A stretch of DNA of 15,941 nt from an uncultured Gemmatimonadota bacterium. GTDB lineage: Bacteria; Gemmatimonadota; Gemmatimonadetes; Longimicrobiales; Gaopeijiaceae. Both the position numbers and the translations under genes were made by a program. Location of the stretch: assembly GCA_938030915.1 (NCBI GenBank), contig CALHIO010000143.1, positions 1 through 15,941 on the forward strand. The letters are read 5' to 3'. A model generated the notes under the pieces. It was given only the letters and a program-made list of their open reading frames with translations. It was not told where the DNA came from and did no database searches. Each line of letters begins with the position of its first letter. The first letter of the stretch is position 1. This document shows positions 1 through 7,090 of this stretch, piece after piece.

Positions 1-543
1 GATGACCAGGTCGAGGTCGGAATCTGGCTGCACGACGAGGACTACGAGGGCAAGTACGATCAGACCCTCACGCTGTACTTCCTCAACGGTGGTCGCGGAT
101 ACGACATCGCTCCCCACGGAACGCTCATGACCCAGGGCTTCCACTCGTTCGATACGCCGACCCGGATCGATAGCTGGCAGCCCCACGGTCACACGCGTCT
201 CGTGGCCGCCTCGATTCAGATCCTCCGCAAGAACGGAACACTCGAGATGGTCAGCATGGTGTCGAACTGGAGTGCGCTCTGGCATCACAGCCACATCTAC
301 GAGGACGACATTGCGCCTCTCCTCGACGTCGGTGACCAGATCGTTCTCACGCACTGGTACGACAACACCGAGAACAACCGGTACAACCCGGACCCGGATC
401 AGTGGGTCGGAATCGGTGATCGTACGGCCGATGAGATGGCGCACGCGTGGATGGCCATCACGCATCTCGACGAAGAGGGGTACGAGCAAGTCAAGGCGCA
501 GCGCTCGCGACCCGTGAGTCAGCAGCCGGATCGGGATCGGTAA
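1..543 (+). CDS. Copper type II ascorbate-dependent monooxygenase-like protein, C-terminal fragment (5' end outside window)
   Basis: The frame is open from base 1, so the start lies upstream; 180 residues are visible, ending in TAA. The fragment matches the C-terminal half of the PHM-like copper monooxygenase fold seen in many bacterial exported proteins. An HGH at visible residues 62-64 sits where the family has its CuM-binding HxH. It is followed by beta-strand-like sequence, then a DNTENNRYNPDPDQW stretch (121-135), the usual 'DNSxNNxxNPDP' signature. A GDRTADEM segment (139-146) follows, and its Met146 is in the place of the Met copper ligand. The tail (165-180) is polar and probably disordered. 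The N-terminal copper domain and any signal peptide or cytochrome fusion are not visible. Family members hydroxylate using copper and a reductant, but the substrate cannot be inferred. The fold call is fairly secure; activity is not. Confidence 0.75.
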   Translation, partial: DDQVEVGIWLHDEDYEGKYDQTLTLYFLNGGRGYDIAPHGTLMTQGFHSFDTPTRIDSWQPHGHTRLVAASIQILRKNGTLEMVSMVSNWSALWHHSHIYEDDIAPLLDVGDQIVLTHWYDNTENNRYNPDPDQWVGIGDRTADEMAHAWMAITHLDEEGYEQVKAQRSRPVSQQPDRDR

Positions 544-547
544 TTCG

Positions 548-564
548 GGTCAGGTGACCTGACC
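548..564. repeat. 17-bp perfect palindrome just after the monooxygenase-like gene
   Basis: GGTCAGGT-G-ACCTGACC: two perfect 8-bp arms around one central base, starting 4 bases after the stop codon at 543. As RNA it can fold as a 7-bp stem with a 3-base loop, but no T-run follows. It could be a protein-binding operator for the downstream M28 gene or part of a transcript-end structure shared with the hairpin at 583-623. The symmetry is seen directly; the role is inference. Confidence 0.4.
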
Positions 565-582
565 GCTTCATCTCGAAGCTCC

Positions 583-623
583 GACGTCCCCCGTTCGAGG
601 CAACACCTCGGGCGGGGGACGTT
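583..623 (+). terminator. Long stem-loop, possible terminator between monooxygenase-like and M28 genes
   Basis: Bases 584-600 pair with 606-622 around the 5-base loop CAACA (601-605). The stem is 10 Watson-Crick pairs (outer ACGTCCCCCG against CGGGGGACGT), two G-U pairs in RNA, then 5 Watson-Crick pairs (CGAGG/CCTCG); 583/623 can add another G-U. The sequence after it (TTCGCTCATTC) is only mildly T-rich, so this is not a canonical intrinsic terminator. It ends 28 bases before the M28 start codon, so it may instead lie in the M28 leader. Confidence 0.45.
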
Positions 624-650
624 CGCTCATTCAGAAGACTGGAATCCGTC

Positions 651-2267
651 ATGCCCAGACTCCGTGTACTCGCAGCCACGACTCTGCTCCTGGCGTCCGC
701 CCTCGCCTGCAGCAGAACGGATCGCGCACGTTCGATAGACCAGGGGCTCGACTCTCTCTCGATCGACACCTTCCTCGGTCATATGACGGCACTCTCGAGC
801 GATGCGATGGCCGGCCGTCGTCCCGGCACCGCGGGGTACGACTCGGCTGCCGCCTACCTCGTCCGGGAGTCCCAGGTTCTGGGGCTGGAGCCTGGGGGGA
901 TGTCCGGCACGTACCTGCAACCGATCGACTTTCGCCGGGCGACTGTCGAGCCATCGAGCGCCGAATTCACCGTCTCCGATCGGACGCTGGTGTATGGATC
1001 CGATTACACGCTCTCTCCGCGTACGACCCACGCCGGGGTCGATGTCCAGGCGCCCATGGTCTTCGCCGGCTTCGGCATCAGCGCGCCTGGACTCGGGTAC
1101 GACGACTTCGAAGGTCTCGACGTCGTGGGCAAACTGGTCGTCGTCCTCTCCGGCGCTCCGGACGACTTTGGCTCGCTCGAGCGAACGGTGCTCTCCAGCA
1201 GTGCCTCCCGGGACGCGGAACTGAGAGCCCGTGGCGCTGCCGGCGTCGTGATCGTCCAGCCGGACGATTTGGGCGATGGCGCGCGCCCTCGCGTTCGCTA
1301 CGCGGTCCCCGACGATGCCGCCCGGGACACGTCGATCCCCGAAGAGCTCGAGGCTTCGGCGGCCGTGACCCAGCAGATCGCAGAGACGTGGATCACGGAG
1401 GCGGGCCACCGCCCCGAGGACGTCCTTGCGAGTCTTCGTGCCGGAGAACCCATGTCCTTCGACCTGGGGCTGACCGGACGGGTCCGCGCCACCTTCAGCC
1501 ATGAGTCGTTCGAAAGCGCGAACGTTGCCGCCCTGCTCCCCGGTTCAGACGAACGACTTCGGGACGAAGTGCTGGTGCTCACGGCCCACCTCGATCACCT
1601 CGGTATCGGTGCCAAGATCGAGGGCGACTCCATCTACAACGGTACGCTCGACAACGCCTCGGGATCGGCCGCGCTGCTGACGCTGGCATCCGCGCTCACC
1701 CGTATGGAGGCTCCCCGCCGCTCGGTGCTCTTCCTCTGGGTGACGGCCGAAGAGTCCGGTCTGCTCGGGTCCGAATACTTCGCCCGATTTCCGTCCATCG
1801 AATCTGGTCGTGTGGTCGCAAACCAGAACATGGATGGGGTGATGGGCATGATCACGGCCGCGACGGACGTGCTGGCTTTCGGGTACGAACACTCCAATCT
1901 GTCCGAGGCCGTGGACTACGCAGTCGGAATCACCGGGACACCGGTCGCTCCGGATCCTACGCCGGAGGAGAATCTCTTCATCCGCAGCGACCAGTACGCC
2001 TTTGTACGCCAGGGCATCCCGGCGATCTGGGTTCAGGGGGGCAGAAGCGCGATCGACCCGGATCGTGATGCGCAGGGGGAACTCGACACATGGATCGTGG
2101 AGCGCTATCACAAACCGACCGACGACCTCGATCAGCCACTGGACCTCGAGGGTGTGCGGCGGGAGCTGAGATCGAATCTTCTCGTGACGTGGTACATCGT
2201 GAACGAGATGGGCCCGATCGAGTGGCGTACGGACAGCTTCCTGTATCGACGCTGGGCGACGGAGTGA
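651..2267 (+). CDS. M28-family zinc metallopeptidase, predicted lipoprotein with PA-like insert
   Basis: A 538-residue exported M28 peptidase, a family of co-catalytic di-zinc aminopeptidases and related exopeptidases. The N-terminus has a short basic start, a hydrophobic stretch and Cys20 in SALAC, an imperfect lipobox (Ala at -3). Residues about 120-215 form a beta/alpha segment typical of the PA insert of M28 enzymes. The catalytic domain follows with metal ligands in order: His313 (in AHLDH), Asp334 (in TLDNASG, bridging), Glu367-Glu368 (in AEESGLLGS; base and ligand), Asp395 (in NMDG) and His487 (in RYHKPTDD). All expected ligands are present, so activity is likely. The ATG start has a weak GGA 7 bases upstream and places the signal peptide correctly. 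It probably trims extracellular peptides; substrate specificity is not readable. It stands alone after a strong stem-loop. Confidence 0.93.
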   Translation: MPRLRVLAATTLLLASALACSRTDRARSIDQGLDSLSIDTFLGHMTALSSDAMAGRRPGTAGYDSAAAYLVRESQVLGLEPGGMSGTYLQPIDFRRATVEPSSAEFTVSDRTLVYGSDYTLSPRTTHAGVDVQAPMVFAGFGISAPGLGYDDFEGLDVVGKLVVVLSGAPDDFGSLERTVLSSSASRDAELRARGAAGVVIVQPDDLGDGARPRVRYAVPDDAARDTSIPEELEASAAVTQQIAETWITEAGHRPEDVLASLRAGEPMSFDLGLTGRVRATFSHESFESANVAALLPGSDERLRDEVLVLTAHLDHLGIGAKIEGDSIYNGTLDNASGSAALLTLASALTRMEAPRRSVLFLWVTAEESGLLGSEYFARFPSIESGRVVANQNMDGVMGMITAATDVLAFGYEHSNLSEAVDYAVGITGTPVAPDPTPEENLFIRSDQYAFVRQGIPAIWVQGGRSAIDPDRDAQGELDTWIVERYHKPTDDLDQPLDLEGVRRELRSNLLVTWYIVNEMGPIEWRTDSFLYRRWATE

Positions 2268-2328
2268 GATGCGGTTGACGTCGGATCGTTCATACCGACG
2301 CGAGCCGCTAGATGACCATAGATTCACC

Positions 2329-2350
2329 TTCGCAGGGTAGGCCCCGCGAA
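2329..2350 (+). terminator. Short hairpin after M28 gene, weak terminator candidate
   Basis: TTCGCAGGG and CCCCGCGAA form a 9-position stem with one A-C mismatch and the loop TAGG. There is no T-run after it; the next bases lead directly into the small gene starting at 2375. It may be a transcript-end structure or simply chance in GC-rich DNA. Confidence 0.25.
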
Positions 2351-2374
2351 GCATGAACGAGACCGAGCCACCGC

Positions 2375-2830
2375 ATGCATACACCCGACCGGGCGTTCGT
2401 CGAAGAAGTCCTGGCGCATGGGCGCAAGCAGTTGGAGAAGGGGTGGGCGCCCCTCTCGACGGCGAACAATCTTCGCGCGCGCTACGGCCTGACCCTGGAC
2501 TGTGGCAAGCGGGTCGTCGGCGTGATCATGGCCAATCGGGTCGGGCCGCCCGTCGAGCAACTGGCGGTCGAGCTGGCAACGGCGCTCCAGCTTTCCCGCG
2601 ACGAGGCGACCGAACGCGTTCTCGAAGTACGCAAGGGACTGGTCGATCCCGACGAATGGTCAACCGTCAGGCTGGACTTCGATCCTGGGCGTGCTCCCTC
2701 CTTCTTTCCCACGTCGGGAGCGCCCTCGCCGGAATCAGTCGCGCCGACACGCCCACCTTCCGGGCCGTCCACGCGCCTCCGTGGACCGATCCACCTCGAG
2801 ATCAACCTTCGTCCTGCGCCCGACTCCTGA
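2375..2830 (+). CDS. Hypothetical protein, helical N-terminal region and Pro/Ser-rich tail
   Basis: A 151-residue protein I do not recognise. This frame has strong G/C at third codon positions, unlike the overlapping frame that starts at 2353, so I take it as the coding one. Residues 1-95 look globular and mainly helical, with repeated charged/hydrophobic alternation (for example around 57-90) and a single cysteine (Cys43). Residues about 105-151 are rich in Pro, Ser and Arg and probably disordered. There is no signal peptide and no membrane segment, so it is likely cytoplasmic, in contrast with its neighbours. The ATG at 2375 has no good Shine-Dalgarno sequence, so the start is moderately certain. 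It is convergent with the propeller gene, 44 bp away. No function is proposed. Confidence 0.65.
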   Translation: MHTPDRAFVEEVLAHGRKQLEKGWAPLSTANNLRARYGLTLDCGKRVVGVIMANRVGPPVEQLAVELATALQLSRDEATERVLEVRKGLVDPDEWSTVRLDFDPGRAPSFFPTSGAPSPESVAPTRPPSGPSTRLRGPIHLEINLRPAPDS

Positions 2831-2874
2831 GAGGAAAAGAAGGCGGTCTGGACGGACGCTGACCCCCGTCGTGT

Positions 2875-3990
2875 TCAGCGTGCGGGCACGCTCAGGAAGA
2901 GTCGGTTGAGAGACTCCGAATTCGCGAAGCCGATGTCCGGAACGCCATCTCCGTTCACATCTGCGGCGGCGACGCCGTACGTCGATTCAACCTCCTCGCC
3001 GACGAGTCGCTCGCTCCACGAACGTCCGCCGTCTTCATTGACGTACACCGCGTTCCGCCCGCGAACGTTCCCGACGAGAATGTCCAGATCGCCGTCTCCG
3101 TCGAAATCGGCGACGGTCGACGCGTACGTGCCCTCGTCCTGACCGAACGTGATCCCGTCTTCGAACCAGCCGTCTCCCGTGCCCAGATAGACGGCGTTCG
3201 GCTCCCCGATGTTCGCCGCGACGATATCGAGAATGCCGTCCTGGTTGAGATCGGCCAGTAGGACGGACCGGGTTTCGTCCGAACCGGTCCCGAACTCCCG
3301 AACCTCGTCGAATCCCAGCATCCCGTCGTTGAACAGGATCTGATTGGCCTGCCCATCCCGGTTGGCGAGCACCAGGTCCACGTCGCCGTCGGCGTCGACG
3401 TCACCGACCGCCACCGCGATGGTGGAACCGTCCGGGTCACCGAACGACCGCTTGGGGCCGAAGCGGCCGTCGCCGTCATTCAGGTAGAACCCGTTCGGCG
3501 TCCCCCGATTCGTCACGAGCACATCGAGGTGACCGTCTCCGTCCAGATCGGTGAGCTGTGCCGATCGGGTGGGTTCGATTTCCGGTCCCACGGACCACAC
3601 CCGCTCGAAGTGGCCGGACCCGTTGTTCAGGTAGACCCAGTTCTCGGCCCGATCGTTGCCCACGACCACGTCGAGATCACCATCCCCATCCAGGTCGCCG
3701 GCCGGGACCGCGTACGTCGTCGCCTTTTCGGGCCCGAGCGGATAGCCCCACGTGAACTGTCCTGCACCGTTGTTCACGTAGACTTCGTTCACCTGCGCCC
3801 AATGGCGACCGTTGGCCAGGACCGCGTCGGCGTCGCCATCACCATCCACGTCGGCGAAGACGATGGATGCGGTCAGGTCGGCGGGCGTCCCGAAGACGAG
3901 CCGGTTCGTGGTCCGGAAGTCGAGTTGCGCGGTCACGCTGAGGGGGGTGGCCGCAACCGTCAGGATCGGAATCAGGAGCCGTGTCTTCAT
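2875..3990 (-). CDS. Exported seven-repeat VCBS/FG-GAP beta-propeller protein
   Basis: A 371-residue protein with a Sec signal peptide (predicted cut after Ala21, VTA-Q). The rest is seven tandem repeats of about 49 residues. Each carries a calcium-binding-type loop whose first Asp is at residues 47, 99, 148, 197, 247, 295 and 344; most read DxDGDG, with variants at 197 (DVDADG), 247 (DLNQDG) and 344 (DVNGDG). Seven such repeats fit one complete seven-bladed propeller of the VCBS/FG-GAP type, as in integrin alpha heads and many secreted bacterial proteins. There is no room for a catalytic or anchoring domain. The ATG overlaps the upstream hydrolase stop by 4 bp (ATGA), indicating translational coupling, and no separate Shine-Dalgarno is visible. 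The likely role is binding or structural at the cell surface or in the periplasm; the ligand is unknown. Confidence 0.9.
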   Translation of the reverse strand: MKTRLLIPILTVAATPLSVTAQLDFRTTNRLVFGTPADLTASIVFADVDGDGDADAVLANGRHWAQVNEVYVNNGAGQFTWGYPLGPEKATTYAVPAGDLDGDGDLDVVVGNDRAENWVYLNNGSGHFERVWSVGPEIEPTRSAQLTDLDGDGHLDVLVTNRGTPNGFYLNDGDGRFGPKRSFGDPDGSTIAVAVGDVDADGDVDLVLANRDGQANQILFNDGMLGFDEVREFGTGSDETRSVLLADLNQDGILDIVAANIGEPNAVYLGTGDGWFEDGITFGQDEGTYASTVADFDGDGDLDILVGNVRGRNAVYVNEDGGRSWSERLVGEEVESTYGVAAADVNGDGVPDIGFANSESLNRLFLSVPAR

Positions 3991-4934
3991 CGGACCGTAA
4001 AGGGCTCGAGGTGCACCGGCATGATCACTCTCGTACCCGGAGACAGCTCCCCGACCGTCTCGATGAACGGCAGGAGATTCCGCTCGATATTGGGCTGCTG
4101 CGAAAACCCGTAGGGCAGCCTGAAGTTGTCCCAGTGCGTTGGGATCACGACCGGCGGAAAGCCCGTCGCCTCCAGCAGGCGGCGGTCGTAATCGTAGAGA
4201 CCCAGCCGAGAGCCATTGATCCCAGCGAGAAGGATGTCGGGTTCGAGGCCCTCGAAGTCGCGCTCGATGAAGTTCATCGATCCCATGGTCAGTACCTCAT
4301 GACGATCGAAGCGCGCGAGGAAGCTGAGTGAGCCGCCCTCGATGAACTGCTCGATCCGCAGGGGAGCCTCGAGCTCGGTGAAGCGGTCGTACCGGCGCGT
4401 ATCGTGGTAGTGCTTCTCGTTCAGCGCGGAGTGGATACCCGGCACGACGCGCACGCTGAAGTCGTCGAACTGGTAATCCTCCCCTCCTCCCACGGCGTAC
4501 AGCTGGTCGTTCGGAATCCCGTACGCGCGCAGGATCATGACGGTGGTCTCGGTTCCGATCACCTTCGCGCCCGTCTTGCGCGCGATGTACGGGACATCGC
4601 CCAGATGATCGAAGTGCCCGTGATGCACGAGGATGAAATCGGCCTCGGTGATCAGCGAATCGATGAGCGTCGTGTCGGACCACGCGAGGTCGGTGCGCGC
4701 GAAATCCGGCCGGTCATCGTCGGGATGTCCGCCGCCACCGTACTTCAGACGCGACGGCCAGGGATCGATGAGCACGACCACGTTGCCGTCCGTGATCTTC
4801 CAGCCTGCAGCTCCGAAATACGTCAACTCGAGCGGGTGAGCCGCGTGGTCGCCGGCCTGCGCCTGGATCGTTGACGGCCAGGACAATGCGACTACGACGA
4901 GGGACGTCACGAAGCGAAGCGCGAGACGAGTCAT
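3987..4934 (-). CDS. Exported metallo-beta-lactamase-fold hydrolase (UlaG-like)
   Basis: A 315-residue MBL-fold protein with a Sec signal peptide (predicted cut after Ala25, IQA-Q). The domain opens with the AAGWKI..G..VLIDPW pattern (42-59) common in UlaG-like MBL proteins. The metal motif HxHxDH is complete: His105, His107, Asp109, His110. Further candidate ligands are His168 (GIHSA) and His267 (THWDN). The position that carries the metal-bridging Asp in many MBL enzymes appears to read GSMN (218-221), so metal use may differ from classic lactamases. The reaction could be hydrolysis of a lactone, phosphoester or similar bond; the sequence does not decide. It is first in a two-gene operon with the propeller gene (ATGA overlap) and is divergent from the cupin gene. 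The start codon has only a weak upstream ribosome site. Confidence 0.88.
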   Translation of the reverse strand: MTRLALRFVTSLVVVALSWPSTIQAQAGDHAAHPLELTYFGAAGWKITDGNVVVLIDPWPSRLKYGGGGHPDDDRPDFARTDLAWSDTTLIDSLITEADFILVHHGHFDHLGDVPYIARKTGAKVIGTETTVMILRAYGIPNDQLYAVGGGEDYQFDDFSVRVVPGIHSALNEKHYHDTRRYDRFTELEAPLRIEQFIEGGSLSFLARFDRHEVLTMGSMNFIERDFEGLEPDILLAGINGSRLGLYDYDRRLLEATGFPPVVIPTHWDNFRLPYGFSQQPNIERNLLPFIETVGELSPGTRVIMPVHLEPFTVR

Positions 4935-5053
4935 GTCTGTTCTCGGGAGGTAATCGTGTAGAGAAGGGGCGAAGCTATCCGACCGTCAGGGGAAAGTCAT
5001 TCACTCCCGTCGCTACATTCGTGGGGTCTCCCTACCCCTGCGCCGAGTGTCCC

Positions 5054-5386
5054 GTGCACCACCCCGAGCTGATCCACCCCGAATCGCTCGCCCACTTCAA
5101 TGACGCCAAGATGGGCAAGAGCACGATCTTCATGTCGGATCGGATGCTCGTCGGGCTGAATGCCTTCGAGCCCGGTCAGGAGCACGCTCTCCATGGACAC
5201 GCGGATCAGGACAAGGTCTACCACGTCCTCGAGGGCGAGGGCGTGTTCCTCCTCGAAGAGCGCGACATCGAAATGAGCGCCGGCACGATGCTGGTCGCCC
5301 CGGCTGGCGTGCCGCACGGAGTCCGCAACACGAGTGACGAGCGGCTCATCGTGCTCGTCTTCATGGCTCCCGCCCCGGGCCGATAG
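5054..5386 (+). CDS. Small single-domain cupin protein (start uncertain)
   Basis: A one-domain cupin of about 110 residues. Cupin motif 1 is visible as LHGHADQDKVYHVLEGEG, with the HxH metal pair and a Lys where many cupins have the Glu ligand; motif 2 is PAGVPHGVRN with its His. The frame is open back to ATG 4871, but the region before about 5021 lacks coding character and runs into the divergent hydrolase gene. I chose GTG 5054 because homologues I recall begin close to the ELIHPxxLAxF segment; GTG 5021 or an internal ATG at 5111 are alternatives. There is no signal peptide, so it is probably cytoplasmic. It may be metal-binding with an enzymatic or sensor role. It ends 13 bp from the convergent small gene. 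Confidence 0.8.
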   Translation: MHHPELIHPESLAHFNDAKMGKSTIFMSDRMLVGLNAFEPGQEHALHGHADQDKVYHVLEGEGVFLLEERDIEMSAGTMLVAPAGVPHGVRNTSDERLIVLVFMAPAPGR

Positions 5387-5399
5387 ATCCCGTTCGCGA

Positions 5400-5711
5400 C
5401 TACCGCTCCACGCCTTCGATCAGGCGCCGAAGGTCACCGGAGGAGACACCGAGCGCCTGAGCGGCACGGTCGTAGAAGTCCTCGCCCCCAACCTCGAGCT
5501 CGAGGAGGTTGGCGAGGTACGCCCTCGCCGAATCGGACCCGTAGAGCCTGGCCTGCCGCCGAAGCCGGCTACCCAGTCGTTCCGACACACCCGAGGGCTC
5601 GACGCGCGCGCCATCGAGTCCGAAGTCCCCCGTGGCGTCCGCGGCATCCGACCCGGCTTCGGATTCGTCGGGCAGTGGCGATTCCGCGTGAGGATCGGCG
5701 TTGGACTGCAT
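5400..5711 (-). CDS. Small acidic hypothetical protein
   Basis: A 103-residue protein I do not recognise. The start is ATG 5711, preceded by a good AGGAG 9 bases upstream; a longer open frame to 5792 lacks such support. Residues 1-40 are rich in Asp, Glu, Ala and Ser and look disordered. Residues 41-103 form a probable helical region with an Arg cluster (GSRLRRQAR, 47-55) and a C-terminal ALGVSSGDLRRLIEGV segment (86-101) that could be a small helical bundle or a helix-turn-helix-like pair. There is no signal peptide or membrane segment. It lies downstream of the acetamidase gene on the same strand with 154 bp between, so it may have its own promoter. It could be a small regulator or an adaptor; I make no functional claim. 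Confidence 0.65.
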   Translation of the reverse strand: MQSNADPHAESPLPDESEAGSDAADATGDFGLDGARVEPSGVSERLGSRLRRQARLYGSDSARAYLANLLELEVGGEDFYDRAAQALGVSSGDLRRLIEGVER

Positions 5712-5720
5712 TCGAATTGA

Positions 5721-5725
5721 CTCCT
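5721..5725 (-). promoter_or_regulatory. Ribosome binding site deciding start of the small acidic protein
   Basis: On the minus strand this reads AGGAG, 9 bases before ATG 5711. It supports that start over the in-frame ATG at 5792. Confidence 0.6.
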
Positions 5726-5817
5726 GTTGGATGCCTGAACGAACGGACCGTGACCGCAACGTGGGGTGCCGGGGCCCGGGATGCCACTCCACATCCGTAA
5801 CGAGTGCCTCGCCCGCG

Positions 5818-5844
5818 AGAACCGGGCCTGCGCGACGAGCCCGG
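5818..5844 (-). terminator. GC-rich hairpin after the acetamidase-like gene, weak terminator candidate
   Basis: On the minus strand CCGGGC and GCCCGG (5839-5844 and 5822-5827) form a perfect 6-bp stem with an 11-base loop, followed by TTCTC. It is about 20 bases beyond the stop at 5866. The T-run is short, so the terminator role is tentative. Confidence 0.3.
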
Positions 5845-5865
5845 CCGGGTCCGGTCCGGGTGCTG

Positions 5866-6909
5866 CTACCTCACTCCCAGGACGTCCTTCGGCATGTGCA
5901 TGCTCACGAGCATGTGGGGCACATCGACGACCTCCGAGATCTTCAGGTCTCCGGCTATGGAGCAGAGGATGTACGCCTCTTCCGGGGTGAGACCGTGCTC
6001 GGCTGTCAGGTAGTCGATCATGTACGTCGTGGCCTTCACGGCTGCCTCGTCGAGTGTCGTGGCGAACGCCGTGACCGCGTAGTAGTCATCGGTCTCGTAC
6101 TGAGGCTCCTCGATCGGCCGTGCGCCATCGACCACCTCGATCCGATAACGGATCCGCATGCCCGCCTCGATCGCCGTGCCGGAGACCTCGCCGTCCCCCT
6201 GCGCGGCATGTGTATCTCCGATCGAGAAGTTGGCACCCTCCACGAAGACCGGAAAATAGATCGTCGTGCCCTCGATCATGTGCCGGTTGTCCATGTTCCC
6301 GCCATTCGCCCGGGGCGGGATCGTCGCGAGCATCGAGTCGGTCGCAGGCGCGACGCCCATCACACCCGGGAAGGGCGCGAGAGGCACGGAAATCCGATCG
6401 TTGAACCGGATGCGCGAGGCATCCGGGTCGATGTCGAAGCCCATGTAGTACGGCTCGGTAAAGCGATCCGCGAGAAAACCGAAGCCGGGTACGATGGCCG
6501 CCCACCCCCACTCCTCGACCTCGATATCGAGTAGCGTGACCGCGAGGACGTCACCCGGAGAGGCGCCTTCGACAGCGACCGGGCCCGTAAGGGGGTGAAT
6601 CGGGTCGAACGACAGCGTTTCTACATCCGCGACGGTCGAACCCGCGTCGAACTGCCCATCGGACGCCTCCATCGTGTGCACCTCCACCACGGCCCCCGAT
6701 TGAACCGTCGCGACAGGAGGGATCGCAGCGCTCCAGCGCGCATGGGTCTGATCCGCCGTCAGGACCACGTCGGGTTCGGGGACCGACGACGTCGAGGTCG
6801 GGTCCCCACTCGCGCCGACCCGATCCGGTGCAGGGCCGCAGCCATGGACGGTAAACGCGCACACGAACAGAAGAGCGAGCGTACTGCGGCCGACACGAGT
6901 GACGAGCAT
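5866..6909 (-). CDS. Acetamidase/formamidase-family protein, predicted lipoprotein
   Basis: A 347-residue protein of the FmdA/AmdA family, which hydrolyses short amides to the acid and ammonia. Family features: HTMEASDGQF (78-87), HPLTGPVAVEGA.PGD (105-120), GFGFL (142-146), the Gly/Asn-rich PPRANGGNMDNRH block (198-210) and the signature GDTHAAQGDGE (231-241). The protein begins with a hydrophobic segment and Cys24 in VHGC, a near-lipobox, so an envelope location is likely; characterised members are cytoplasmic. I start at ATG 6909 because GGAG lies 6 bases upstream; ATG 6915 sits directly on that GGAG and the much longer frame to 7152 is unsupported. It is divergent from the M14 gene. The physiological substrate could be a larger amide, as formamide or acetamide would not need an exported enzyme. 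Confidence 0.9.
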   Translation of the reverse strand: MLVTRVGRSTLALLFVCAFTVHGCGPAPDRVGASGDPTSTSSVPEPDVVLTADQTHARWSAAIPPVATVQSGAVVEVHTMEASDGQFDAGSTVADVETLSFDPIHPLTGPVAVEGASPGDVLAVTLLDIEVEEWGWAAIVPGFGFLADRFTEPYYMGFDIDPDASRIRFNDRISVPLAPFPGVMGVAPATDSMLATIPPRANGGNMDNRHMIEGTTIYFPVFVEGANFSIGDTHAAQGDGEVSGTAIEAGMRIRYRIEVVDGARPIEEPQYETDDYYAVTAFATTLDEAAVKATTYMIDYLTAEHGLTPEEAYILCSIAGDLKISEVVDVPHMLVSMHMPKDVLGVR

Positions 6910-7090
6910 GACCATCTCCGGAGAGGTGAATCGAACCGGAGGCGCTGTGCCACCGGGGAAGCCAGAACATGGGATCGGCTGCGCGGCCGCGCGACCGGAT
7001 TCTGCGCTCGCCGGTGCCGGGCGTCCCTCAACTGGCCCGGCTCCCCGCTGCGGTACAGATTGGCGTCCCACACGTGAAAGCCGTTTCCTC
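6910..7090. promoter_or_regulatory. Divergent intergenic region between acetamidase-like and M14 genes
   Basis: This 181-bp gap must hold the promoters of two outward transcription units unless they are read from further away. It contains a 12-bp G/C-only palindrome, GCGCGGCCGCGC (6981-6992). I see no convincing -35/-10 pair. The regulatory role is inferred from gene orientation. Confidence 0.4.
6916..6919 (-). promoter_or_regulatory. Ribosome binding site deciding start of the acetamidase-like gene
   Basis: On the minus strand this reads GGAG, 6 bases before ATG 6909 and immediately abutting ATG 6915, which favours 6909. Confidence 0.55.

Noticed and set aside
2353..2862. Alternative plus frame of 169 residues overlapping the small gene at 2375
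   Set aside because: Arg/Gly/Pro-rich and lacking the third-position GC bias of the 2375 frame.
2851..2870. GACGG/CCGTC inverted repeat between the convergent genes at 2830 and 2875
   Set aside because: Only 5 bp, no T-run; expected by chance at this base composition.
5761..5792. GTGGGGTG/CACTCCAC imperfect inverted repeat
   Set aside because: In the minus-strand transcript expected here it has an A-C mismatch and a 16-base loop; too weak to call.
5701..6534. Plus-strand open frame of 277 residues opposite the acetamidase-like gene
   Set aside because: Arg/His-rich composition without any family motif; it mirrors a gene with strong family signatures and GC-rich third positions.
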